Part shown: piece by piece, positions 1-7,731 of the stretch | Position numbering within the stretch: position 1 is the stretch's first letter | How the letters are laid out: every line of letters starts with the position of its first letter | Source of the DNA: JANQFV01 sp964468185 | Lineage (GTDB): Bacteria > Planctomycetota > Phycisphaerae > UBA1845 > Fen-1342 | Assembly (NCBI GenBank): GCA_964468185.1 | Contig: CAYXTR010000011.1 | Coordinates: 1 to 64,000, forward strand | Length of the DNA: 64,000 nucleotides | Direction of reading: 5' to 3' | Notes under the pieces: model-generated | The model's database searches: none | What the model was told of the DNA's origin: nothing | What the model saw: the letters and a program-made list of their open reading frames with translations, nothing else | Made by a program: the position numbers and the translations under genes

Positions 1-1247
1 GAGATCCGGAACGCCCGCTCGATCTGCCAGAGTTGCCCGTAGTTCTCGATCACCACTTGCGGCGACAGCTTCGTATTCGTCAGATACCCCTTCAGGCCAT
101 CCCAACGGGCGGCCTGTGCGACTTTGGCTTCGTCCAGTTCCACCGTCACCTCGCCGGTGAGCTTGAGAAACCGGTTGTAGCCGCGGTTGTTCAGGTGCTC
201 CTTCGTCAACCGCCCACGACCGATTCGTTTGCGTAACCGACGCAGACCACGCTCGCGGTTGTCCCCATCCTTCCTGGCCCGCGAGTCGGCGTAGGCCACG
301 ATCAACCGGCCGTATTCATGCTCGATCTCTACGCATTGGCCGTTGCGCAACCCGTCGCAGCGCGCGAGGATCGCCTCCTGCATCGCTTGCGTCTCGTTGC
401 GGAGCCGGCCGGCCACGATGAACGGATAGCCCTGCCGCTCCAATGCCGTGAGGTTCTTGTGGCTGAGCATCGCCGCATCGGCCACCACCACCGGCGTGCC
501 GAGGTCGTACTGTCCGGCGATGCGTTCCAGGACGGGGATCAGCGTCTTGCCCTCGAACGTGTTGCCTTCGAAGATGTCGTACCCGATCGGGTAGCCGCCC
601 CGGCCGACCAACAGGCCGAGCATGATCTGCGGGCGCTGGAACTTGCCGTCTTTGGAGAAGCCGATGCGTCGCAGGTCGTCTTCGTCTTCCGCTTCGAAGT
701 ACAGACTGGTCATGTCGTAGAAGACCACGCTGATCTGGCCGAGGATCGTGCGGGAATGCGCGTAGGCGATCCGCTGGGCTTGCGGGGTGTACTGCCTGTT
801 CAGGCGGTCCAGGAAGCGGTAGATCGCCTGAACCGACACGGTCTTGCCCTGGCAGCGATACAGGTAGTCGATCGTCTTGAGCTTGCTGGTTGGGTAGGCT
901 AATCGAGCGATGACGATGTCGCGGAAGAGCATCTCGGGGATCGCACCGAACCCGATCTCATCGAAGAGCGTGCCGAGGATGAGTTCTGGTCCCAGGGTGC
1001 GGATCGCGGCATTCTCGAGCGTGTGGATGACATCCAGGGCAACCGCATTGCTCTGTTGGTCTGCCGGGAACAGCGGATACTGCCCGCTTTGCCTGGCGAT
1101 GTAGGCCTTCCCCAGTTCAACGAGGCGGCTGATCTGCTCTGGATCTTTTGCGGAGCCGATCGTCTTGGCGACGCGATAGCCGTTGGTCTTGTCGACGACC
1201 TGCACGCTGACCGAGCCCGATCGGTTCCGCTTCTGACGGACGAACAT
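1..1247 (-). CDS. IS1634-type (IS4 superfamily) DDE transposase, C-terminus beyond window edge
   Basis: The minus-strand frame opens with MFVRQKRNRSGSVSVQVVD at 1247 and stays open to base 1, giving about 415 residues; the C-terminus is outside the window. DDE signatures are visible. The first Asp is in FYDMTSLYFE, the second in VVVADAAMLSHKN, and the IS4-type Y-R-E signature is in YGQLWQIERAFRI at the edge. The family cuts and pastes IS1634-like elements. There is no internal stop or frameshift, so the visible part looks intact. The IS end must lie between the start codon and the repeat at 1342, but I could not identify its terminal inverted repeat. A promoter inside that repeat reads towards this gene. 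Confidence 0.88.
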   Translation of the reverse strand, partial: MFVRQKRNRSGSVSVQVVDKTNGYRVAKTIGSAKDPEQISRLVELGKAYIARQSGQYPLFPADQQSNAVALDVIHTLENAAIRTLGPELILGTLFDEIGFGAIPEMLFRDIVIARLAYPTSKLKTIDYLYRCQGKTVSVQAIYRFLDRLNRQYTPQAQRIAYAHSRTILGQISVVFYDMTSLYFEAEDEDDLRRIGFSKDGKFQRPQIMLGLLVGRGGYPIGYDIFEGNTFEGKTLIPVLERIAGQYDLGTPVVVADAAMLSHKNLTALERQGYPFIVAGRLRNETQAMQEAILARCDGLRNGQCVEIEHEYGRLIVAYADSRARKDGDNRERGLRRLRKRIGRGRLTKEHLNNRGYNRFLKLTGEVTVELDEAKVAQAARWDGLKGYLTNTKLSPQVVIENYGQLWQIERAFRI

Positions 1248-1341
1248 GGCCCGATTCTGCGCGCGGGACACCCAAATCCGAAGTTCACCCCTTGTCGAAT
1301 AAGGACTTACAATCGCTCTTCACAGGCTTGTTGAAGTCAGG

Positions 1342-1775
1342 CCTTGTATTTCGATAATATCGGACCGGCACGAGTCCGGTCAACGACAAGCGGACATTCG
1401 GGGCCTTGAACGTTTTGTTGTGGCCGTTCTGCCGCTATCCGCACTAGCCGGCGTTAGACTGCTCGCGAGGCTCGCCTTTCTCTCTAGATGGCCTACGAAA
1501 TGTGCCATGGACGGCCGTACGTGCGTTGGGCCGACTCATGAGCCGATCCGCATTCCACGCAGACGAATACCGCACTGTCTCTTCCCAAAACCCGCAATGG
1601 TACACGCGTGACGGACCCACAACGCCCTGCGCAATCGGCCAACCCGCATCCCACCCCCATCCGTTCCCACGTCCCACGCCAAGCGCAGTCGAATCGGCCG
1701 CACACGCACGCGGCCCCCTCCCCCCTCGGCTCCACCCACACTCAAATCCTCAGATCCTCAGCCCCTCAGATCCTC
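1342..1775. repeat. Dispersed promoter-bearing repeat, copy A
   Basis: Bases 1342-1670 match the reverse complement of 22039-22367 with a single mismatch, at 1628, in 329 nt. Beyond 1670 the copies diverge by indels; copy B has an extra cttcccacgttcccac. They become similar again at the low-complexity tail at about 1738-1775, made of repeated ctcagatcctc units. In both places the tail lies just after the stop codon of an unrelated gene (aroF here) and the other end faces the start of another gene (the transposase here). A 63-codon frame at 1420-1611 is kept in both copies but has no start context or recognisable product, so I treat the repeat as non-coding. A (CT)n-rich tract at about 1785-1815 separates it from aroF. 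Confidence 0.9.
1354..1383 (-). promoter_or_regulatory. Candidate sigma70 promoter inside repeat copy A, reading towards the transposase
   Basis: On the minus strand TTGACC (1383-1378) is followed after 18 nt by TATTAT (1359-1354). The spacer contains a short inverted repeat, GACCGG/CCGGTC. The predicted transcript would start near 1347, at the edge of the repeated segment and about 100 nt upstream of the transposase ATG. Confidence 0.5.
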
Positions 1776-1817
1776 CCTTCTCGATCTCTCGCTCTCTCGC
1801 TCTCTCTCTCTTTCCCC

Positions 1818-2831
1818 CTACAACATCTCCACCCCCAACACGTCTCCGAGCGGCTTCAGCGACGCCTTCATTTCCAAGAACTGTTCCCAATCCAGCGACT
1901 GCTGCCCATCCGACAGCGCCGTCCGCGGATCGGGATGCACTTCCAGCAGCAACCCATGCGCACCAGCCGCCAGTGCTGCTCGCGACATCGCCGGCACATA
2001 CTCCGACCGCCCCGTCCCATGACTCGGATCAATCAGAATCGGCAAGTGCGACACGTGCTGCACCACCGGCACGATCGAAAGGTCGAGCGTGTTCCGCGTG
2101 TGGTCCGCGAACGTCCGCACGCCGCGCTCACACAGGATCACCTCGCGATTGCCACCACTCATGACGTACTCAGCCGCCAGCAGCCACTCCTCAACCGTCG
2201 CCGCCATCCCGCGCTTCAACAGCACCGGCTTGGTCGCCTCCGACAGCCGCCGCAGCAGCGCGTAGTTCTGCATGTTGCGCGTGCCGACCTGCAAGATGTC
2301 GGCGACTTCCTCAACGCGCTTTGAATTCTCAACATCAAGAACCTCAGTCACCACCCCGATCCCCGTTTCCTGCTTCGCCTTCGCCAGGATGCGCAGGCCT
2401 TCCGGCCCGAGTCCCTGGAACGAGTAAGGGCTGGTGCGCGGTTTATAGGCCCCCGCCCGCATCAGTTTCACCCCATTTTCCGTCAGGAAACCGGCTGTTT
2501 CGAGGATCATCTTCTCGTTCTCGACCGAGCACGGCCCCGCAATCATCGTGAAGCCGTCGCCGATTGTGGTCCCGGCAATCTCGAATACGCTCTGCGTCGG
2601 CTGCGTTTCACGTGAAACGAGTTTGTACCCCGCCGTGATCCGGACGACCTCCTCCACGCCCGGCATGATCATCAGCACTTCGCGTCCCTCCGGGCCGCGG
2701 TTGCCGGTGATGCCGATGGCGGTGCGGGTGCCGCCGGGAATGACGTGCGGCTGATAGCCGAGGCCCCGGATTTTATCGGCCACAGCGTCGATCTGTTCCT
2801 GGCTGGCGTTGGCATGCATGACAACGAGCAT
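1818..2831 (-). CDS. aroF: 3-deoxy-7-phosphoheptulonate (DAHP) synthase, type I-beta
   Basis: This enzyme condenses phosphoenolpyruvate and erythrose 4-phosphate to DAHP, the first step of the shikimate pathway. The 337-residue protein has an N-terminal ferredoxin-like regulatory domain (MLVVMHANASQEQIDAV...) followed by the TIM barrel. Motifs seen are GPCSVEN, KPRTSPYSFQGLG, LQVGTRNMQNYALL, LLKRGM, ILCERGVRTF and DPSHGTGR. Length and layout match the Thermotoga-type enzyme. The frame extends upstream, but the ATG at 2831 is preceded by AAGGAG at good spacing and gives the family's usual N-terminus. pheA, acting later in the same pathway, lies at 35.4 kb and is not co-transcribed. Confidence 0.95.
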   Translation of the reverse strand: MLVVMHANASQEQIDAVADKIRGLGYQPHVIPGGTRTAIGITGNRGPEGREVLMIMPGVEEVVRITAGYKLVSRETQPTQSVFEIAGTTIGDGFTMIAGPCSVENEKMILETAGFLTENGVKLMRAGAYKPRTSPYSFQGLGPEGLRILAKAKQETGIGVVTEVLDVENSKRVEEVADILQVGTRNMQNYALLRRLSEATKPVLLKRGMAATVEEWLLAAEYVMSGGNREVILCERGVRTFADHTRNTLDLSIVPVVQHVSHLPILIDPSHGTGRSEYVPAMSRAALAAGAHGLLLEVHPDPRTALSDGQQSLDWEQFLEMKASLKPLGDVLGVEML

Positions 2832-3225
2832 GGTCCGCTCCTTACGTGAGACTGCGCCTGAGGCGCGGGTACTGCGATCCGCTGTCCCGGCGAATGCTGA
2901 ACCGATCGGGTGCGTCAACCGACGCCGCCACAACCCGCGTGCAAGCATTCGGTGCGAATCGTGTAAAACATTTCCGGCGCAAACTTAACGCAACATCTGT
3001 GACCGATTACGATGAACCGCGTGGCCGATTTATACGTAACTGAAGGGGGCGCGGCAATGATCGCAAGCAGCTAGGCTCGGCCGGTTGCCGATGATACTAT
3101 AAGGATCTGCGCATTGCAGCCCCTGCTGGCAGGTGTTTCCCGTTGTTGCAAGGTGGTGCCTGCCTGGTATGGCACGTAAGTACGCCCTGCCGGGCAGCAT
3201 TTGCATCGGAGTGAGGTATCGGACG
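2832..3225. other. Divergent intergenic region without a gene
   Basis: These 394 bp separate the divergent aroF and the secreted-protein gene at 3226. The upstream end of the aroF frame (2832-2948) runs into it but has no ribosome-binding site and is not conserved-looking protein. An AT-rich tactataagg at about 3095 is the only -10-like stretch. No RNA gene or terminator was recognised. Confidence 0.5.
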
Positions 3226-4437
3226 ATGAAGCGTTCCTGTTTCTGGTGGCTACTGTCGGCTCTGATCGTGGTTCTGGCAGCTCCGCCCGAGGCCTGGTCC
3301 CAGCGCATCAACCGCGCGAGCAATATCGGGTCACTGACGCGGCGTCCGTCGGAGCGAGCGCCATCAGCGCAGATCGGCGGAGCCAACACGCGCGGCCGGT
3401 CCGGCGGAAGCATCGCCGGCCAGCCGACGAGTCTGCTCGGCCGTCGCGACTTTGATTTCCAGTTGGGTACGGTGTCGCCGTACGTGCAGGCACTGACACG
3501 GCAGCAACTCGGGTTGCGAGGTGGCATGCGCGGGCCAGCGGGAGCTCTGAGTGTTGCGGGGCGTCGTAATCGTGGCTACAGCATGGTAGCGGGATTGACC
3601 GCAGCGCCGTCTCTTTCACAGCCATTGCCCGGGGTATCGCGGACGGGGTACGTGCCGCCACTGGAATCGTCGCTCTACACGCCGCGGCCGGAGACGACAC
3701 GATTTCAGGATTTGCTGGGGGTGCAGCCGGAGTTGCCGGAGAGCACTTACGAGGAGGGCGAAGGCCCGAGCATGCCGCAGCGGTTGCTGGAGATTGTCGA
3801 CAAGCGGACCCATGCGAACCTGGAAGAGGGATTGCGCTTGTTCAAGGCAGCGACCCGAACGCCCCGGCGTGTTGATCCGCAAACGGGCATGAAGAGCTAT
3901 CCGGATTGTCCGGATTGCCCGGACCTACTACGAACGGCGACCTATCAACTCGCGCGTGTTCGTGATTTGCAGGTGGACCCGTTTGAGGATGGGGTGTATC
4001 CGGAGGGGGCACACATTGCGCCGTTGCTGCTGGCCCACGCGATGCTCGAACGGGAGGAGCCAACGCGCGCGATGATGAACATTCTGGCCGCGTTCCGTCG
4101 CAACCCAGCGTATTTCGATGCGGCTCCCGAGCCGTTATCGCCGTACTTTGGCGATGCGGATGGAGAGGGCAGCGAATCGCGCTATATGCAGTCGCAGCTA
4201 CGGCGTTATCTGGGTATTGGTGCCGGCGGTGCCGGTATTGGGAAGTTGAATCCCCGCTCGCCTGAGGCGCTGGCCCTGGAGGCGTACTGTGCCTGGCGGC
4301 TGGGCGATCTGGCTCGAGCCCGTGAGACGGCAGCGCGAGCCAGCGCGTTGGTAAGAGAAGCGGAGCAAGAATCTGAGGGGAAGTGGATTCATCCCAGCCT
4401 GGCGGAGTTTGTACGCCACATAGAGTCGCTGCAATAG
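3226..4437 (+). CDS. Secreted protein of unknown function with a TPR-like C-terminus
   Basis: I do not recognise this 403-residue protein. It starts MKRSCFWWLLSALIVVLAA and has a clear Sec signal peptide ending near AWSQ. An Arg/Gly/Ser-rich, probably disordered stretch follows (residues about 25-170). The C-terminal half is helical and TPR-like; EALALEAYCAWRLGDLARARETA is typical of tetratricopeptide helices. The ATG at 3226 is chosen because it begins the signal peptide and follows GGAGTGAGG; the open frame begins earlier at 3133. The gene ends 59 bp before the CapD-like gene and may share its transcript. It could be an envelope scaffold, but there is no direct evidence of function. Confidence 0.7.
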   Translation: MKRSCFWWLLSALIVVLAAPPEAWSQRINRASNIGSLTRRPSERAPSAQIGGANTRGRSGGSIAGQPTSLLGRRDFDFQLGTVSPYVQALTRQQLGLRGGMRGPAGALSVAGRRNRGYSMVAGLTAAPSLSQPLPGVSRTGYVPPLESSLYTPRPETTRFQDLLGVQPELPESTYEEGEGPSMPQRLLEIVDKRTHANLEEGLRLFKAATRTPRRVDPQTGMKSYPDCPDCPDLLRTATYQLARVRDLQVDPFEDGVYPEGAHIAPLLLAHAMLEREEPTRAMMNILAAFRRNPAYFDAAPEPLSPYFGDADGEGSESRYMQSQLRRYLGIGAGGAGIGKLNPRSPEALALEAYCAWRLGDLARARETAARASALVREAEQESEGKWIHPSLAEFVRHIESLQ

Positions 4438-4496
4438 CGAATGGGGATATGCGCATCTCTGCGGTGATCGTGGAGAGCGAGAAGGCAGGCTGACAC

Positions 4497-6500
4497 GTGC
4501 CGGAGACGCCTGAGCGGCCTTTGTCATTTCGAGAAACGCTGATTGAGTGGTCGCGTAGTAACCGCTTGATTCTCAGTGTGGTGGCGCACGTTCTGCTTTT
4601 CGCGCTGGCCTGGCTACTGGCCTTCGGGCTGGCGCACAATTTCAAGGAGTCGCCGACGCTCTTTTTGCCGGCGGACCGGGCGGACTACGACTGGTTTACC
4701 GAGTTCTTTCTGCCGCTGCTGGTGCCGGTACTGGTGATCAAGCTGACGGCCTTTGTGCTGTTGGGTTTGCACCGGGCGTCATGGCGATATGCGAGCTTGC
4801 GTGACGTGCGCGCGATTGCGTGGGGCGCCTGGCTGGGTTTTGTCGGGATCTACGCGCTGTACTGGCTGCTGTACTACACGGCGCGGCCTTTTGATGATGC
4901 GTTTCCTGACGTTGTTTTCATTCTCGATTTCTTTGGCACGATCGCCCTGATCTGCGGCGCGCGACTGGCGGTACGGTTGTATCACGAAGAAGTGCGTCCC
5001 ATGGCCGATGGCATTGCGCCGAAGCTGCTCATCCTCGGGGCGGGCAACGCTGGTGAAAACGTTGTACGCGAGATCCAGCGGATGCCAGTTGAGCAGTACC
5101 GGGTGGTGGGGTTCCTTGACGATGATCGCAACAAGTGGGGGGCGCAGATCCACGGCGTAGAGATTCTCGGGCCCATCGAGGACATTCAGGAAGTCTGCGA
5201 AGAGCTTGCGGTGGACGAGATCCTCATTGCGATCCCCTCGGCGACACGTGAGCGGCTGCGCGGCGTGGTGGAGTTGTGCCAAGGTACGAATCTGCGCTTC
5301 AAGACCGTTCCGGCATTGTCGGACCTGATTTCGGGGCGGGCGTCGGTTCAGGAAATCCGCGACGTTGATATCAACGACCTGCTGGGGCGCGCCCCCGTGA
5401 AGCTGGACGAGGAGCAGATTGCAGCGTTCATCCGCGACCGGACGGTGATGGTCACGGGTGCCGGTGGTTCGATCGGCGCGGAGATGTGCCGGCAGATTGC
5501 ACGGTTTCAGCCGAAGCGCCTCGTTCTGGCGGAGCAGGCGGAGCAGAGTCTGTTTCCGATTGACCAGGAATTGCGGCGCGAGTTTCGCGAGATTGACTTC
5601 GTGCCATACATCGTGGATGTGAGTGATGCCGCCCGGGTTGATTATATCTTCGCGCTGGAACGGCCGGACGCCGTATTTCACGCTGCGGCCCACAAGCATG
5701 TGCCCATGATGGAGCTGAACCCCGGCGAGGCTGTCAAGAACAACATCCGCGGGACACGCACGGTTGCAGATGCAGCGACGAAGTACGGCTGCGAGAAGTT
5801 CGTCATGATCTCGACGGACAAGGCGGTGAATCCGACGAGCATCATGGGCTGCTCGAAGCGGGTGGCGGAGATGTACATCCAGGCGCTGGATGCACGCTGC
5901 GACACAGAGTTCATCACGGTGCGCTTTGGCAACGTCCTGGGTTCGAGCGGAAGTGTGATTCCGATCTTCAAGGAGCAGATTGCGCGGGGCGGACCGGTGA
6001 CGGTGACGCACCCGGAGATGGTGCGGTTCTTCATGACGATCCCCGAGGCCTCGCAATTGGTGTTGCAGGCTGCGTCGATGGGTAATGGCGGCGAGATCTT
6101 CGTGCTGGACATGGGGGAGCCGGTGAAGATCGTGGACCTGGCCCGCGAGATGATCACGCTGTCGGGCTTCCGGCCGGGTGTTGATATCAAGATCGAGTTT
6201 TCAGGGATGCGGCCGGGCGAAAAGCTGTATGAGGAGCTGGCGATTGAGGGGGAGGATGTGGCGCGGACAGCGCATCCGAAGGTTGGCATCTGGCAGAATA
6301 TTCCGTCGGACTGGGAGGTGCTGGTGGGGCAGATCGATGGGCTGGTGGCCGACGCCGATAGCCTGGACCGCAAGGCGGCCCGGAAACGACTGAAAGACAT
6401 CGTGCCAGAGTTCTATCTGGAGCCGCCGGCGCCTGCGCCGGAGGCGGCGCCGCAGGAAGCGCCTTTGCCGGCGGCGAATCCGAAGATTGCCCCCGCCTGA
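4497..6500 (+). CDS. CapD/WbpM-type membrane nucleoside-diphosphate-sugar dehydratase
   Basis: This 667-residue protein has a GTG start. Four hydrophobic helices occupy residues about 20-165, then come two Rossmann regions. The first has LLILGAGNAGENVVREI (about 180); the second, catalytic SDR domain has VTGAGGSIGAEMCRQI (about 318) and the S-M-K triad in STDKAVNPTSIMGCSKR (about 438-455). This architecture fits UDP-GlcNAc/GalNAc 4,6-dehydratases of the WbpM/PglF/CapD family, which make 4-keto-6-deoxy sugars at the inner membrane for surface polysaccharide or protein glycans. The C-terminal 25 residues are Pro/Ala-rich and probably disordered. The exact substrate cannot be told from the sequence. 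dxr follows in the same direction after about 80 bp. Confidence 0.9.
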   Translation: MPETPERPLSFRETLIEWSRSNRLILSVVAHVLLFALAWLLAFGLAHNFKESPTLFLPADRADYDWFTEFFLPLLVPVLVIKLTAFVLLGLHRASWRYASLRDVRAIAWGAWLGFVGIYALYWLLYYTARPFDDAFPDVVFILDFFGTIALICGARLAVRLYHEEVRPMADGIAPKLLILGAGNAGENVVREIQRMPVEQYRVVGFLDDDRNKWGAQIHGVEILGPIEDIQEVCEELAVDEILIAIPSATRERLRGVVELCQGTNLRFKTVPALSDLISGRASVQEIRDVDINDLLGRAPVKLDEEQIAAFIRDRTVMVTGAGGSIGAEMCRQIARFQPKRLVLAEQAEQSLFPIDQELRREFREIDFVPYIVDVSDAARVDYIFALERPDAVFHAAAHKHVPMMELNPGEAVKNNIRGTRTVADAATKYGCEKFVMISTDKAVNPTSIMGCSKRVAEMYIQALDARCDTEFITVRFGNVLGSSGSVIPIFKEQIARGGPVTVTHPEMVRFFMTIPEASQLVLQAASMGNGGEIFVLDMGEPVKIVDLAREMITLSGFRPGVDIKIEFSGMRPGEKLYEELAIEGEDVARTAHPKVGIWQNIPSDWEVLVGQIDGLVADADSLDRKAARKRLKDIVPEFYLEPPAPAPEAAPQEAPLPAANPKIAPA

Positions 6501-6582
6501 ACGAATCCCCTCGCGTCGAGAGATGTAAGGTCGGAACAGCGCTGAGGCTGCGCTCCGCGGTCGATTCGCTATACTACGCCGC

Positions 6583-7731
6583 ATGCAGAAACGGATCGTC
6601 ATTCTGGGATCGACGGGGTCGATTGGCCGCTCTGCGCTGGATGTGGCCGCGGCGTTGCGGCATGAGCTGTGCGTCGTGGGCCTGGCTGCGCACCGTGACT
6701 GGCAGCGGCTCGCTGAGCAAGCCACGCGATTTGAAGTGGACGCGGTGGCGATTGCAGATGAAGCGTGCTATGACGACCTGCGGCGTGCGGTCCCGGCGCG
6801 GACCAAGGTGCTGGCGGGCAGTGCCGGGCTGATCGAGTTGGTGCAGGCAGACGACGTGAACTTCGTGCTCAGTGCGATCGTCGGGGCGGCGGGGTTGCCG
6901 GCGACACTGGCAGCCGTGGAGCGGGGCATTGATATCGGGCTGGCCAACAAGGAGTCGCTGGTGGTGGCGGGGGCCTTGCTGATGCCATTGGCCCGCGAGC
7001 GGGACTGTGAGCTGATTCCAGTCGACAGTGAGCATTCGGCGATTTTCCAGGCGCTGCGGGCGGGGCATCGCGAAGACGTGCGCAGGATCCATCTGACGGC
7101 GTCGGGGGGGCCGTTTCGGGAGTGGACGCCGGCGCAGATCGAGGGCGCGACGCTGGAGGATGCCCTGAATCACCCGACGTGGTCAATGGGGCCGAAAATC
7201 ACGATCGACAGCGCTACAATGATGAACAAGGCGCTTGAGATCATCGAGGCGCGGTGGCTGTTCGGGGTTCCGGCGGACCAGATCGATGTGCTGATTCACC
7301 CGGAGTCGATCGTGCACTCGATGGTGGAATACCGGGATGGGTCGTTTATTGCCCAACTGGGCACCCCGGATATGAAAACCCCGATTCAGTACGCCTTGAC
7401 GTATCCGCGCCGTGTTGCGGGTATTGCGGATCCGCTGGACTGGACGGTGGCGCGGACGTTGCGGTTTGAGCCGCCGGACTTCGAGCGGTTTCCGGCGTTG
7501 CGGCTGGGTTATCAGGCGGCGGAGCAGGGCGGGAGCAGTGGAGCGGTATTGAATGCGGCGAATGAGGCCGCGGTGGAGCGTTTTCGGGGGGGGAAGCTGG
7601 CGTTTCACCGGGTTGCGGCGCTTACCGGAGACATATTGAATCGACATCAGCCCATTCCCCGACCTACGCTGGAGCAGCTTATGGAATGTGATGCGTGGGC
7701 GCGAGAAGAGGTACAACGATGCACATGCTGA
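6583..7731 (+). CDS. dxr: 1-deoxy-D-xylulose 5-phosphate reductoisomerase
   Basis: This is the second enzyme of the non-mevalonate (MEP) isoprenoid pathway, converting DXP to MEP with NADPH. The 382-residue protein has the NADPH loop GSTGSIG at the N-terminus, then NKESLVVAG, the metal/substrate motif PVDSEHSAIFQ, the flexible-loop region LTASGGPF...HPTWSMGPKITIDSATMMNKALE, IHPESIVHSMVEYRDGS and QLGTPDMKTPIQYAL. All are intact and the length is normal. Its 3' end overlaps the start of rseP by 13 bp, so the two are probably translationally coupled, an arrangement common around dxr. Confidence 0.97.
   Translation: MQKRIVILGSTGSIGRSALDVAAALRHELCVVGLAAHRDWQRLAEQATRFEVDAVAIADEACYDDLRRAVPARTKVLAGSAGLIELVQADDVNFVLSAIVGAAGLPATLAAVERGIDIGLANKESLVVAGALLMPLARERDCELIPVDSEHSAIFQALRAGHREDVRRIHLTASGGPFREWTPAQIEGATLEDALNHPTWSMGPKITIDSATMMNKALEIIEARWLFGVPADQIDVLIHPESIVHSMVEYRDGSFIAQLGTPDMKTPIQYALTYPRRVAGIADPLDWTVARTLRFEPPDFERFPALRLGYQAAEQGGSSGAVLNAANEAAVERFRGGKLAFHRVAALTGDILNRHQPIPRPTLEQLMECDAWAREEVQRCTC

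Noticed and set aside
318..902. Long plus-strand open frame of 194 codons
   Set aside because: It is the antisense shadow of the transposase, whose minus-strand frame carries the DDE motifs.
1420..1611. 63-codon frame preserved in both copies of the dispersed repeat
   Set aside because: No ribosome-binding site or protein-like features; preservation follows from near-identity of the DNA.
1796..1812. CT-rich tract as a phase-variation microsatellite
   Set aside because: It lies after the aroF stop codon and outside any promoter, so length changes would not obviously switch a gene.
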